Source: Labrys monachus
GTDB lineage: Bacteria > Pseudomonadota > Alphaproteobacteria > Rhizobiales > Labraceae
DNA length: 64,000 nucleotides
Direction: 5' to 3'
Assembly (NCBI RefSeq): GCF_030814655.1
Contig: NZ_JAUSVK010000001.1
Span: 6,827,001 to 6,891,000, forward strand
Shown here: in pieces, positions 52,892 through 62,764 of the stretch
Position numbering within the stretch: the stretch's first letter is position 1
Layout of the letters: each line of letters opens with the position of its first letter
The notes under the pieces: generated by a model
The model's database searches: none
What the model was told of the DNA's origin: nothing
Seen by the model: the letters and a program-made list of their open reading frames with translations, nothing else
Translations under genes and position numbers: made by a program

Positions 52892-53949
52892 CCCCGATCC
52901 TCACCATCGACCATCTCTACAAGCGTTTTCCGATCGCCGGCTCCAGCCAGGTGGTGCAGGCGATCAACGACGTCAGCCTGTCGATCGAGCCGGGCGAGAC
53001 CCTCGGCCTCGTCGGGGAAAGCGGCTCCGGCAAGACCACGGTCGGCCGCTGCATCATCGGCCTGCTGGAACCCAGCGCCGGCGAGATCCGCTTCAAGGGC
53101 GAGCCGATCGCCGAGAACGGCCGCTTCAAGCGCTCGATCCGGGGCCGCATCCAGTTCGTCTTCCAGGAGCCGGCGGAATCGCTCGATCCGCGCATGAAGA
53201 TCGGCCAGTCGATCAGCGAGCCGCTGCTGCCGCTGAAGCTCGACCGGGCCACGCGCCAGCGCCGGACGGTGGAGGCGATCAAGCTGGTCCGGCTCGATCC
53301 GGACCTGCTCGACGCCTATCCCTCGGAATTGTCGGCCGGCCAGCAGCAGCGCGTCGGCGTCGCGCGGGCGATGGTGACGCAGCCCGAGCTGGTGGTGCTC
53401 GACGAGCCGACCTCGGCGCTCGACCCGACGGCGCGCGCCGAGATCATCGACCTGCTGCAGCGCATCCAGGCCGAGCGCAACACCGCCTATCTGTTCATCT
53501 CGCACGATCTGTCGACCATCCGCTTCATCAGCCACCGCGTCGCGGTGATGTATCTCGGCATGATCGTCGAGCAGGGCGACGCGGCCGCGGTGTTCAACCG
53601 TCCGCATCATCCCTATGCCAGCGGCCTGCTCTCCTCCGTGCTGCTGCCGCATCCCCATCTCGCCATCGAGAGCTCCGTCAGCCTGAAGGGCGAGATCCCG
53701 AGCCCGATCAACCTGCCGAAGGGCTGCTTCCTCGCCTCGCGCTGCCCCTTCGTCATCGATCGCTGCCGCACCGAGATGCCGCCGGCTTCCGTCGTCGACG
53801 AGCGGCATTTCGTGCACTGCTTCCGGCATGAGGAGGTCGCGGCCGCGGTGCCGGCCTCCGACACCTTCAACGTCTTCATGCGCGAGGCCGAACGGATCCT
53901 CGCCCGCAAGACCGGCAAGGCATCCACCGTTCCCGTTCACTCTCCATAA
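52888..53949 (+). CDS. ABC importer ATPase, DppF type, canonical
   Basis: A 353-residue ATPase: Walker A GESGSGKTT, Q-loop FVFQEPAESLDP, signature LSAGQQQR, Walker B VVLDEPTSALDP with the catalytic Glu, H-switch FISHDLS. The C-terminal oligo_HPY-type region includes CFLASRCPFVIDRC. The start overlaps the previous stop by 4 bases (ATGA), giving translational coupling. It pairs with the degenerate ATPase upstream. Confidence 0.94.
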   Translation: MTPILTIDHLYKRFPIAGSSQVVQAINDVSLSIEPGETLGLVGESGSGKTTVGRCIIGLLEPSAGEIRFKGEPIAENGRFKRSIRGRIQFVFQEPAESLDPRMKIGQSISEPLLPLKLDRATRQRRTVEAIKLVRLDPDLLDAYPSELSAGQQQRVGVARAMVTQPELVVLDEPTSALDPTARAEIIDLLQRIQAERNTAYLFISHDLSTIRFISHRVAVMYLGMIVEQGDAAAVFNRPHHPYASGLLSSVLLPHPHLAIESSVSLKGEIPSPINLPKGCFLASRCPFVIDRCRTEMPPASVVDERHFVHCFRHEEVAAAVPASDTFNVFMREAERILARKTGKASTVPVHSP

Positions 53950-53964
53950 AAGCAAGGACACGAC

Positions 53965-54714
53965 ATGGCAGGACGTCTTCAAGGCAGGAAAGCGCTGGTC
54001 ACCGGCGGCGCGCGCGGCATCGGCGGCGCGATCGCGACCGCCTTCGCGCGCGAGGGGGCGGATGTCGCCGTCCTCGACCTCAAGCTCGCCAGCGCCGAGG
54101 CGAAGGTGGCGGAACTCGCGCAGTTCGGCACCGGGACCTTCGCGGTCGCCGCCGACGTCAGCGACGAGGCCGCGGTGAAGGCGGCGGTCGCGGCGGCGAC
54201 GCAGGCGCTCGGCCAGATCGATATCCTCGTCAACAATGCCGGCATCGACACCACCTCCGTCGTCGCGGAGATGGAGACGGCGATGTGGGACGAGATGATG
54301 GCGGTCAACCTGCGCAGCGTCTTCCTGTGCACGCGCGCCGTGCTGAAGCCGATGATCGCCCGCAAATTCGGCCGCATCATCAACATCGCCTCGCAGCTCG
54401 GCCACAAGGGCGCGCCGGAGATGGCCCATTACGCCGCCGCCAAGGCCGGCGTGATCGGCTTCACCAAATCGCTCGCCTACGAGGTCGCCCGCGACGGCGT
54501 CACCGTCAACGCGATCTGCCCCGGCCCGATCGACACCGAGCTCTTCCGCGGGCTGCCCGAGGAGTGGCGCCGGCACAAGCTCGGCGAACTGCCGATCGGG
54601 CGCGCCGGCCAGGTGACGGAAATCGCCCCGACCGCGGTCCTCCTCGCCTCCGAGGAGGGCGCCTATTACATCGGCGCGACGATGAACCCCAATGGCGGCG
54701 ATATCATGCTTTGA
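53965..54714 (+). CDS. SDR-family oxidoreductase, importer operon
   Basis: A 249-residue classical SDR: KALVTGGARGIGGAIATAFA, DILVNNAGIDTTSVV, INIASQLGHKGAPEMAHYAA with the catalytic Tyr-x-x-x-Lys (YAAAK), and NAICPGPIDTELFRGL. It lies 15 bases after the ATPase gene and is surely cotranscribed with it. The likely substrate is a hydroxy acid or sugar acid related to the imported compound (inference). It differs from the SDR at 46089, so the cluster encodes two. Confidence 0.9.
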   Translation: MAGRLQGRKALVTGGARGIGGAIATAFAREGADVAVLDLKLASAEAKVAELAQFGTGTFAVAADVSDEAAVKAAVAAATQALGQIDILVNNAGIDTTSVVAEMETAMWDEMMAVNLRSVFLCTRAVLKPMIARKFGRIINIASQLGHKGAPEMAHYAAAKAGVIGFTKSLAYEVARDGVTVNAICPGPIDTELFRGLPEEWRRHKLGELPIGRAGQVTEIAPTAVLLASEEGAYYIGATMNPNGGDIML

Positions 54715-54775
54715 TTCAGCGCCGTTTTCTGCTTGTTCCGGCGGATCGGCGACGCGAACGAGGTGGCAGCGAGAC

Positions 54776-55528
54776 ATGGGGCATGACGAGAAGGCGGACA
54801 TGGCCGTGCCGATGGCCGAGGACGGGTCGAAGGACAGGCGCGACTATGCCGTCGGCGTGACGCGGACGACCGTGACCCGCCTGCAGGAGATGATCCGCGA
54901 CGGGCGCCTGCGGCCCGGCGACGCGCTGCCCCCGCAGCGCGATCTCGCCGAGGATCTGAAGATCAGCCGGGCGACGCTGCGCGAGGCGCTCTCGATCCTC
55001 GCCACCATCGGCCAGATCGTCGCCCGCCCCGGCGGACGCGGCTTCATCGTCAACACCGAGGACGCCATCTCGACGCCCTCCTGGCGCTTCGCGGCGCGCT
55101 ATTCGCCCCGCGAGGTCTACCAGTTCCGCTACATCGTCGAGAGCTATGCCGCGGAGCTCGCGGCGATCGGCCATACCGAGCAGGACGTCGAGGAATTGCG
55201 GGAAAGCGTCGAGGCGTTCCGGGCGGCGACGCGGGCGAACGACCTGGCGGCCTATGCGCAGGCCGATTTCGAGTTCCACCAGATCATGCTGCGCATCTCC
55301 CGCAACAAGCTCCTCGTCGACATGCACCAGACCTTCGCCAGCGTGCTGTTCGAGAGCCAGCGCCTGGCCACCGCCCAGCGCGGCAATCTGTGGAACGCCG
55401 TCAACGAGCACGAGCGCATCCTCGAGGCGGTGGCGATGAGCGATCCGGAGGGCGCCAGCTACTACATGCGCAAGCATATCAGCATGGCGGGGAGCCGCGC
55501 CGGCCTGCCCGTCACCGAACTGCCCTGA
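54776..55528 (+). CDS. FadR-subfamily GntR regulator of the tartrate/importer cluster
   Basis: A 250-residue regulator with a winged helix (TRLQEMIRDGRLRPGDALPP, QRDLAEDLKISRATLREALS, wing ARPGGRGFIV) and an FCD domain (YQFRYIVESYAAELAAIGH, ADFEFHQIMLRISRNKLLVD, VNEHERILEAVAMSDPEGAS). It is the only regulator inside the cluster, 61 bases after the SDR gene. The three TTGGTCTGACCAA-like sites between the asparaginase and importer genes match its family's consensus, so it is the best candidate to bind there and respond to a hydroxy acid. ATG 54776 follows GAGGTGG; ATG 54800 is possible. Confidence 0.92.
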   Translation: MGHDEKADMAVPMAEDGSKDRRDYAVGVTRTTVTRLQEMIRDGRLRPGDALPPQRDLAEDLKISRATLREALSILATIGQIVARPGGRGFIVNTEDAISTPSWRFAARYSPREVYQFRYIVESYAAELAAIGHTEQDVEELRESVEAFRAATRANDLAAYAQADFEFHQIMLRISRNKLLVDMHQTFASVLFESQRLATAQRGNLWNAVNEHERILEAVAMSDPEGASYYMRKHISMAGSRAGLPVTELP

Positions 55529-55634
55529 TCCCCGTCCTCGCTGCGGCGCCCGAAGCCGCCTTCAAGCGGCGGATCGACATGCCCACGATCGACAGGCCCA
55601 GTATCGACGGGCCCTGGCCAGCAAAGAGGTTTCG

Positions 55635-56708
55635 ATGAAGAACAATCTGAGGATCGCCGTCATCGCCGGAGACGGCATCGGCAAGGAAGTCGTGCCGGAA
55701 GGCCTGCGCGTGCTGGAGGCAGCGGCTTCGAAGTTCAACATCGACATGCGCTTCGATATCTTCGACTTCGCCTCCTGCGACTATTATGCCGCGCACGGCA
55801 CGATGATGCCGGACGACTGGAAGGCGCAGATCGGCGGCCACGACGCCATCTTCTTCGGGGCGGTGGGCTGGCCCGCCACGGTGCCCGACCATGTCTCGCT
55901 GTGGGGCTCGCTGCTGAAATTCCGCCGGGAATTCGACCAATACGTCAATCTGCGCCCGGTCAGGCTGATGCCCGGCGTGCGCTCGCCGCTGGCCGGCCGC
56001 AAGCCGGGCGACATCGACTTCTTCGTCGTGCGCGAGAATACCGAAGGCGAATATTCCTCGATCGGCGGCAAGATGTTCGCCGACACCGAGCGCGAGATCG
56101 TCGTCCAGGAAACCGTGATGAGCCGGGTCGGCGTCGACCGCATCCTGCGCTTCGCCTTCGAGCTGGCGCAGAAGCGGGAGGCCCGGCACCTGACTTCGGC
56201 GACCAAGTCGAACGGCATCTCCATCACCATGCCCTATTGGGACGAGCGGGTGGAGGCGATGGCCAAGAGCTATCCCGACGTGCGCTGGGACAAATATCAT
56301 ATCGACATCCTGACCGCGCATTTCGTGCTCAACCCCGACCGCTTCGACGTCGTCGTCGCCTCGAACCTCTTCGGCGACATCCTTTCCGATCTCGGCCCGG
56401 CCTGCACCGGCACGATCGGCATCGCGCCGTCGGGCAACATCAATCCGGAGCGCAAATTCCCCTCGCTGTTCGAGCCGGTGCACGGGTCGGCGCCGGACAT
56501 CGCCGGCCGGGGCATCGCCAATCCGGTCGGCCAGATCTGGGCCGGCGCGATGATGCTCGACCATCTCGGCCATGCCGAGGCCGCCGCCGGCATCCTCGCC
56601 GGCATCGAGGCCGTCCTCGCCGACGAGACCTTGCGCACGGCCGACCTCGGCGGCAAGGCGGGCACGGCCGCCTGCGGCAAGGCGATCGCCGACGCCGTGT
56701 CGGCCTGA
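55635..56708 (+). CDS. Tartrate dehydrogenase/D-malate dehydrogenase, paralog 2
   Basis: A 357-residue NAD-dependent beta-decarboxylating dehydrogenase: RIAVIAGDGIGKEVVPEGLR, HDAIFFGAVGWPATVPDHVS, LWGSLLKFRREFDQYVNLRP, VRENTEGEYSSIGGK, TSATKSNGISITMPYWDE, ASNLFGDILSDLGPACTGTI and FEPVHGSAPDIAGRGIANP. The match to TtuC/YeaU-type tartrate/D-malate dehydrogenases is strong. These convert tartrate to oxaloglycolate or D-glycerate plus CO2, and D-malate to pyruvate. AGAGG precedes the ATG. It is 10 bases ahead of tarD and probably forms an operon with it. Confidence 0.92.
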   Translation: MKNNLRIAVIAGDGIGKEVVPEGLRVLEAAASKFNIDMRFDIFDFASCDYYAAHGTMMPDDWKAQIGGHDAIFFGAVGWPATVPDHVSLWGSLLKFRREFDQYVNLRPVRLMPGVRSPLAGRKPGDIDFFVVRENTEGEYSSIGGKMFADTEREIVVQETVMSRVGVDRILRFAFELAQKREARHLTSATKSNGISITMPYWDERVEAMAKSYPDVRWDKYHIDILTAHFVLNPDRFDVVVASNLFGDILSDLGPACTGTIGIAPSGNINPERKFPSLFEPVHGSAPDIAGRGIANPVGQIWAGAMMLDHLGHAEAAAGILAGIEAVLADETLRTADLGGKAGTAACGKAIADAVSA

Positions 56709-56718
56709 GGGAGCGTCG

Positions 56719-57882
56719 ATGCGTATCGTTGCCATCCGCGAGAAGACCGTGTCGATCGCCTCGCCGATCGCCAACGCCTATATCGACTTCTCCAAGATGA
56801 CCTGCTCGGTCGTCGCGGTCGTCACCGACGTGGTGCGCGAGGGCCGGCCGGTGGTCGGCTACGGCTTCAATTCCAACGGCCGCTACGGGCAGGGCGCGCT
56901 GATGCGCGAGCGCTTCATCGCCCGCGTGCTCGAAGCCGATCCCGACACGCTTGTCGACGAGGCCAACGACAATCTCGACCCCTTCGCCGTCTGGACGGCG
57001 CTGATGACGAATGAGAAGCCGGGTGGCCATGGCGAGCGTTCGGTGGCGGTCGGCACCATCGACATGGCGGTGTGGGACGCGGTGGCGAAGATCGCCGGCA
57101 AGCCGCTCTACCGCCTGCTGGCCGAGCGCTATCGCGGTGGGACGGCCGACGACAGGGTCTGGGTCTATGCCGCCGGCGGCTATTATTATCCCGGCAAGGA
57201 CCATGCCGAACTCCGCGACGAGATGAAGTCCTATCTCGACCGGGGCTACAGGGTGGTCAAGATGAAGATCGGCGCCGCCTCGCTCGACGAGGACCTCCGC
57301 CGCATCGAGGCGGTGATCGGCGTGGTGGGCGAGGGCGGCCGGGTGGCGGTGGACGCCAATGGCCGCTTCGATCTCGGGACGGCGGTCGCCTATGCCAAGG
57401 CGCTGAAGCCCTATGGGCTGTTCTGGTACGAGGAGGCCGGCGACCCGCTCGACTATGCGCTGCAGGCCGAACTCGCCGAGCATTATGACGGGCCGATGGC
57501 GACGGGCGAGAACCTGTTCTCGCATCAGGACGCCCGCAATCTCCTGCGCTATGGCGGCATGCGGCCGGACCGGGACTATCTCCAGTTCGACTGTGCGCTG
57601 TCCTACGGGCTGGTCGAATATATGCGCACGCTGGCGCAGATGGAGGCGCTGGGCTGGTCGTCCCGCCGGGTCGTGCCGCATGGCGGCCACCAGATGTCGC
57701 TCAACATCGCGGCCGGCCTGCATCTCGGCGGCAATGAATCCTATCCCGACGTCTTCCAGCCCTTCGGCGGCTTCGCCGATGCGATTGCGGTGGAGGACGG
57801 CCATGTGCGCCTGCCGGACGATCCCGGCGTCGGCTTCGAAGCCAAGTCGAAGCTCTACGCCGTGATGAGGGACTTGGCATGA
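56719..57882 (+). CDS. tarD: D(-)-tartrate dehydratase, enolase superfamily
   Basis: A 387-residue enzyme that dehydrates D-tartrate to oxaloacetate. From memory it matches the characterised Bradyrhizobium japonicum enzyme along most of its length, including SSPIANAYIDFSKMTC-like and YGFNSNGRYGQGALMRERF text. The metal ligands are Asp212 (VDANGRFD), Glu238 (FWYEEAGDP) and Glu264 (ATGENLFS). Catalytic Lys183 is in VVKMKIG and His321 in VVPHGGHQMSLNI; each sits one residue before the published B. japonicum positions, which I recall as Lys184 and His322. AGGGAG precedes ATG 56719. It is full length and intact. Confidence 0.92.
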   Translation: MRIVAIREKTVSIASPIANAYIDFSKMTCSVVAVVTDVVREGRPVVGYGFNSNGRYGQGALMRERFIARVLEADPDTLVDEANDNLDPFAVWTALMTNEKPGGHGERSVAVGTIDMAVWDAVAKIAGKPLYRLLAERYRGGTADDRVWVYAAGGYYYPGKDHAELRDEMKSYLDRGYRVVKMKIGAASLDEDLRRIEAVIGVVGEGGRVAVDANGRFDLGTAVAYAKALKPYGLFWYEEAGDPLDYALQAELAEHYDGPMATGENLFSHQDARNLLRYGGMRPDRDYLQFDCALSYGLVEYMRTLAQMEALGWSSRRVVPHGGHQMSLNIAAGLHLGGNESYPDVFQPFGGFADAIAVEDGHVRLPDDPGVGFEAKSKLYAVMRDLA

Positions 57883-57987
57883 TGATGAAGGGCCTGGCAT
57901 GAGGACGCGATGCCGCATGCGATCGCCCGCCCTCTCGCGCCTTCGGGCGAAAGGGCCTATTTCAAGCAGGACACGAGCAGAGGAGAC

Positions 57988-58878
57988 ATGCCCATGAAGG
58001 TCGGTTTCATCGGACTTGGACAGATGGGCGTCGGCATGGCCGCCAATCTGTTGAAGGCGGGCCATGAGGTGACCGTCTACAACCGGACGCCCGCGAAGGC
58101 CGAGGCGCTCGTCGCCCAGGGCGCCCGGGCCGCGGCGACCATCGCGCAGGCCTGCGCGGGCGATGCCGTGATGACGATGCTCTCCAACGACGAGGCGGCG
58201 ACCGAGGTGGTGTTCGGCGAGGGCGGGCTCCTCGCCAGCCTGCCCGCCGGAGCGGTCCACGTCTCCTCGAGCACCATCAGCGTCGCCCTGTCGGAACGGC
58301 TGGAGGCGGCGCATGCCGGCGCGGGGCAGCGCTACGCCTCCGTGCCGGTGTTCGGGCGGCCGGACGCCGCTGCCGCCGGCAAGCTCTATCTGGTGGCCGG
58401 CGGCGAGGCCGCCACCATCGCGGCCGTTCAGCCGCTGCTCGATGCGGTCGGGCAGAGCACCTTCGTCGTCTCGGAGCAGGCGAAAGTCGCCAACATCGTC
58501 AAGCTCAGCGGCAATTTCCTGTTCGCCTCGGTGATCGAATCGCTCGGCGAGGCCATCGCGCTGATCGGCAAGGCCGGCGTCGACCGGCGGCAATATCTCG
58601 ACTTCCTGACCTCGACCATCTTCGACACGCCGATCTACAAGACCTATGGCGGGCTGATCGTCGACCGGGACTTCGAGCCGGCTTCCTTCGCGGCCTCGCT
58701 GGGACACAAGGACATCCGGCTGGCGCTCGCCGCCGCCGAGGAGCTGCGCGTGCCGATGCCGCTCGCCAGCCTGCTGCGCGATCGTTTCCTCACTTTGCTC
58801 GCCCATGGCGGCGACAATCTCGACTGGGCCGCCATCGGCGCGCTCGCTGCCCGCGACGCCGGCAAGGGCGGCGCCTGA
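57988..58878 (+). CDS. 3-hydroxyisobutyrate dehydrogenase family NAD(P) oxidoreductase
   Basis: A 296-residue beta-hydroxyacid dehydrogenase: MKVGFIGLGQMGVGMAANLL, NRTPAKAEALVAQGA, SSSTISVALSERLEAAH, then the catalytic Lys in ANIVKLSGNFLF. Its family includes tartronate semialdehyde reductase (GlxR/GarR), which would suit a tartrate pathway, but the usual substrate segment DAPVSGG is replaced by ASVPVFGRPDAAAAG, so the substrate is open. GAGGAGAC precedes ATG 57988. The 105-base gap from tarD is short enough for one transcript. Confidence 0.9.
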   Translation: MPMKVGFIGLGQMGVGMAANLLKAGHEVTVYNRTPAKAEALVAQGARAAATIAQACAGDAVMTMLSNDEAATEVVFGEGGLLASLPAGAVHVSSSTISVALSERLEAAHAGAGQRYASVPVFGRPDAAAAGKLYLVAGGEAATIAAVQPLLDAVGQSTFVVSEQAKVANIVKLSGNFLFASVIESLGEAIALIGKAGVDRRQYLDFLTSTIFDTPIYKTYGGLIVDRDFEPASFAASLGHKDIRLALAAAEELRVPMPLASLLRDRFLTLLAHGGDNLDWAAIGALAARDAGKGGA

Positions 58879-58900
58879 GGAGCCGGCCGGGAGGTCGGCC

Positions 58901-59254
58901 ATGACGGTCCGCCTCAAGCGTGCCTATGATCCGCCCGGAGACGGGGACGGCCTGCGCGTCCTCGTCGACCGGCTGTGGCCGCGCGGCCTCGCCAAGGCGG
59001 AGGCGCATGTCGATTTCTGGGCGCGGGAGGTGGCGCCGAGCACGGCGTTGCGCCGATGGTTCGGCCATGATCCGGCGCGGTGGAGCGAATTCCAGTCCCG
59101 CTACGAAGCCGAACTCAGCGACAACAGGGCAGCTCTCGCGTCGCTCCGCACGCGGATCGGCGCCTCCCCAGCCACGCTGCTCTATGCCGGAAGAGACAGC
59201 GAGCACACGCATGCCATCGTCCTCGCACGCGCCCTGGAGCGGCTGGCGGAATAG
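58901..59254 (+). CDS. DUF488 family protein
   Basis: A 117-residue cytosolic protein: MTVRLKRAYDPPGDGDGLRV, LVDRLWPRGLAKAEAHVDFW, APSTALRRWFGHDPARWSEF and ATLLYAGRDSEHTHAIVLAR. RLWPRG and the YAxxD-x-x-H-N/T stretch define DUF488. No function is established to my knowledge. GGGAGG precedes the ATG, and the gene follows the oxidoreductase by 22 bases, so it probably rides on the same operon without an obvious link to tartrate. Confidence 0.92.
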   Translation: MTVRLKRAYDPPGDGDGLRVLVDRLWPRGLAKAEAHVDFWAREVAPSTALRRWFGHDPARWSEFQSRYEAELSDNRAALASLRTRIGASPATLLYAGRDSEHTHAIVLARALERLAE

Positions 59255-59377
59255 GGCGGCGGCGAGGCTACATGGAACGGCGGTCCCGTGTCCGCGCCGC
59301 ACAGCCTTGCAGGGTGCGGCGCGCACGGGATGACGCGGGATCTTCGAATATGGTCGCCCTTGGCCGAGGGGCTACAC

Positions 59378-59506
59378 CCATATGCGCCAACATAAGGGAA
59401 ACATCCGCCTTCTCCCGGTTCGGGACACCGCATTTCCTTTGGAAATGCGAAGTCCCGCATGGGAGAAGGAAAATCGCGCTATTGTCGGCAAAGTCAGCGC
59501 ATATGG
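59378..59506. repeat. Nested palindromic repeat between DUF488 and pckA
   Basis: Three nested pairs: CCATATGCGC (59378) with GCGCATATGG (59497), CCTTCTCCC (59408) with GGGAGAAGG (59461), and an inner stem CGGGAC...GCATTTCC (59421-59437) with GGAAATGC...GTCCCG (59441-59457), loop TTT. The whole 129-base segment folds back on itself. It fills most of the gap between the convergent DUF488 and pckA genes and may stop transcription from either side. The CCTTCTCCC arms recur at 32374. Confidence 0.75.
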
Positions 59507-59509
59507 TCC

Positions 59510-61057
<1,548 letters not shown>

Positions 61058-61487
61058 CGTCGGTCCTCGTCGCGGGAAAAGTCTGGAGCGGTACTCAGGC
61101 GAAGTATTCGGGCGAACGTCTGGCGGGATATCGGGCGAGCAAATCGTATCAGGGCCGGATGTGTCAATGGTCCCGTCTCGCGACAAGACGCCTCGTTTCG
61201 AGCGATTCGAGGGCGGGCGGCCATCGCTGCCGTCCTCGGCGCCGAAACCCGGCAATTCCCGGCCTGCGCTGCCCGTGCCGGCGCGGATCCGTGCGCCGCC
61301 CCTCGAAGAAGCTTGCGGGCGTCGGACCGCATGTTCTATCTGCAAGGGGGCCGCGGGATGGTCCCGGCGGCGCTCGTGCATTCCCTGCGCGCCGGCCCGT
61401 CCCGCGCCTGCATCCCGTGGCCCCGGCGGGCCTCACCGCGGATGGCAGCATCGTCTCATCTCGCGCCGCTAGGCATCGTGGTTTCCT
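61058..61487. other. 430-base divergent region between pckA and lldD
   Basis: No gene, RNA or repeat recognised; open frames here are short, GC-driven and lack family features. The region must contain both promoters. GCGAACGTCTGGCGGG and CGGGCGAGCAAATCGTATC occur close to the pckA side but match no motif I know. Confidence 0.45.
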
Positions 61488-62618
61488 ATGATCATCGCAT
61501 CTCCCTCCGACTATCGTCTTGCAGCGCGGCGCAGGCTGCCGCGCTTTCTGTTCGACTATATCGATGGCGGTGCCTATGCCGAGCATACGCTGCGGACCAA
61601 TGTCGGCGATCTCGAAAAGGTCAGCCTCAAGCAGCGCATCCTCAGGAACGTATCGAGCCTCAGCCTCGAGACCGAACTGTTCGGCCGCCCGATGTCGATG
61701 CCGGTGATCCTGGCGCCGGTGGGGCTGACCGGCATGTATGCAAGGCGCGGCGAGGTGCAGGCGGCGAAGGCGGCGGCGGCGAAGGGGATTCCGTTCACGC
61801 TGTCGACCGTCTCGGTCTGCCCGATCGAGGAGGTGTCGACGCAGAGCCCGCAGCCGATCTGGTTCCAGCTCTATGTGCTGCGCGACCGCGGCTTCATGCG
61901 CAATGCGCTCGAGCGCGCCCAGGCCGCGGGGGTGAAGACGCTGGTCTTCACCGTGGACATGCCGACGCCGGGGGCGCGCTACCGTGACCCCCATTCGGGC
62001 CTGTCCGGCCCCTATGGGGCGCAGCGGCGCATGCTGCAGGCGGTGCTGAAGCCGCAATGGGCGTTCGACGTCGGCCTGATGGGCCGGCCGCACGATCTCG
62101 GCAACATCTCGAAATATCTCGGCAAGCCGACCGGCCTGGAGGATTATATCGGCTGGCTCGCCAAGAATTTCGATCCCTCGATCAGCTGGTCCGACCTCGA
62201 ATGGATCCGCGATTTCTGGAAGGGCTCGATCGTCATCAAGGGCATCCTCGATCCCGACGACGCCAGGGATGCCGTGCGCTTCGGGGCCGACGGCATCGTG
62301 GTGTCCAACCATGGCGGGCGCCAGCTCGACGGTGTCCTGTCGACCGCCCGCGCGCTGCCGGGCGTCGCCGAGGCGGTCGGAGGCGACCTCGCCGTCCTCG
62401 CCGATTCCGGCATCCGCTCGGGCCTCGACGTCGTGCGCATGCTGGCCCTCGGCGCCAGGGCCGTGCTGCTCGGGCGCGCCTCGACCTATGCGCTCGCGGC
62501 TGCCGGCCAGGCCGGCGTCGAGAATCTCCTCGACATCTTCGCCAAGGAGATGCGGGTCGCGATGACGCTGACCGGCGTGACCTCGATCGGTCAGCTCGGC
62601 AGCGACAACCTGGCCTGA
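61488..62618 (+). CDS. lldD: FMN-dependent L-lactate dehydrogenase
   Basis: Membrane-associated flavoenzyme that oxidises L-lactate to pyruvate and feeds the quinone pool. The 376-residue protein starts [39 protein letters not shown] and continues with [49 protein letters not shown] and the active-site segment [20 protein letters not shown] (His and Arg), then [20 protein letters not shown]. It matches LldD rather than glycolate oxidase. The start is ATG 61488; the ribosome site is poor. Confidence 0.95.
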   Translation: MIIASPSDYRLAARRRLPRFLFDYIDGGAYAEHTLRTNVGDLEKVSLKQRILRNVSSLSLETELFGRPMSMPVILAPVGLTGMYARRGEVQAAKAAAAKGIPFTLSTVSVCPIEEVSTQSPQPIWFQLYVLRDRGFMRNALERAQAAGVKTLVFTVDMPTPGARYRDPHSGLSGPYGAQRRMLQAVLKPQWAFDVGLMGRPHDLGNISKYLGKPTGLEDYIGWLAKNFDPSISWSDLEWIRDFWKGSIVIKGILDPDDARDAVRFGADGIVVSNHGGRQLDGVLSTARALPGVAEAVGGDLAVLADSGIRSGLDVVRMLALGARAVLLGRASTYALAAAGQAGVENLLDIFAKEMRVAMTLTGVTSIGQLGSDNLA

Positions 62619-62764
62619 GGGCCGGCGGGACTCAGCGGCTTCCGCGCCGCCATGCCGTCCGGAGATCGACAGGCGCGGCGGCGTCGACCGTTCGCGCCGA
62701 TCGCCGGCGCCTCTCGATAGCAGCTATCTCCGGAGAAGATTTCCCGCCTGCGAGGCACGGGTGC

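Noticed and set aside
56440-58917. Open frame of about 825 codons antisense to tarD and the oxidoreductase gene.
   Set aside because: It spans several real genes on the plus strand that all have correct active-site residues.
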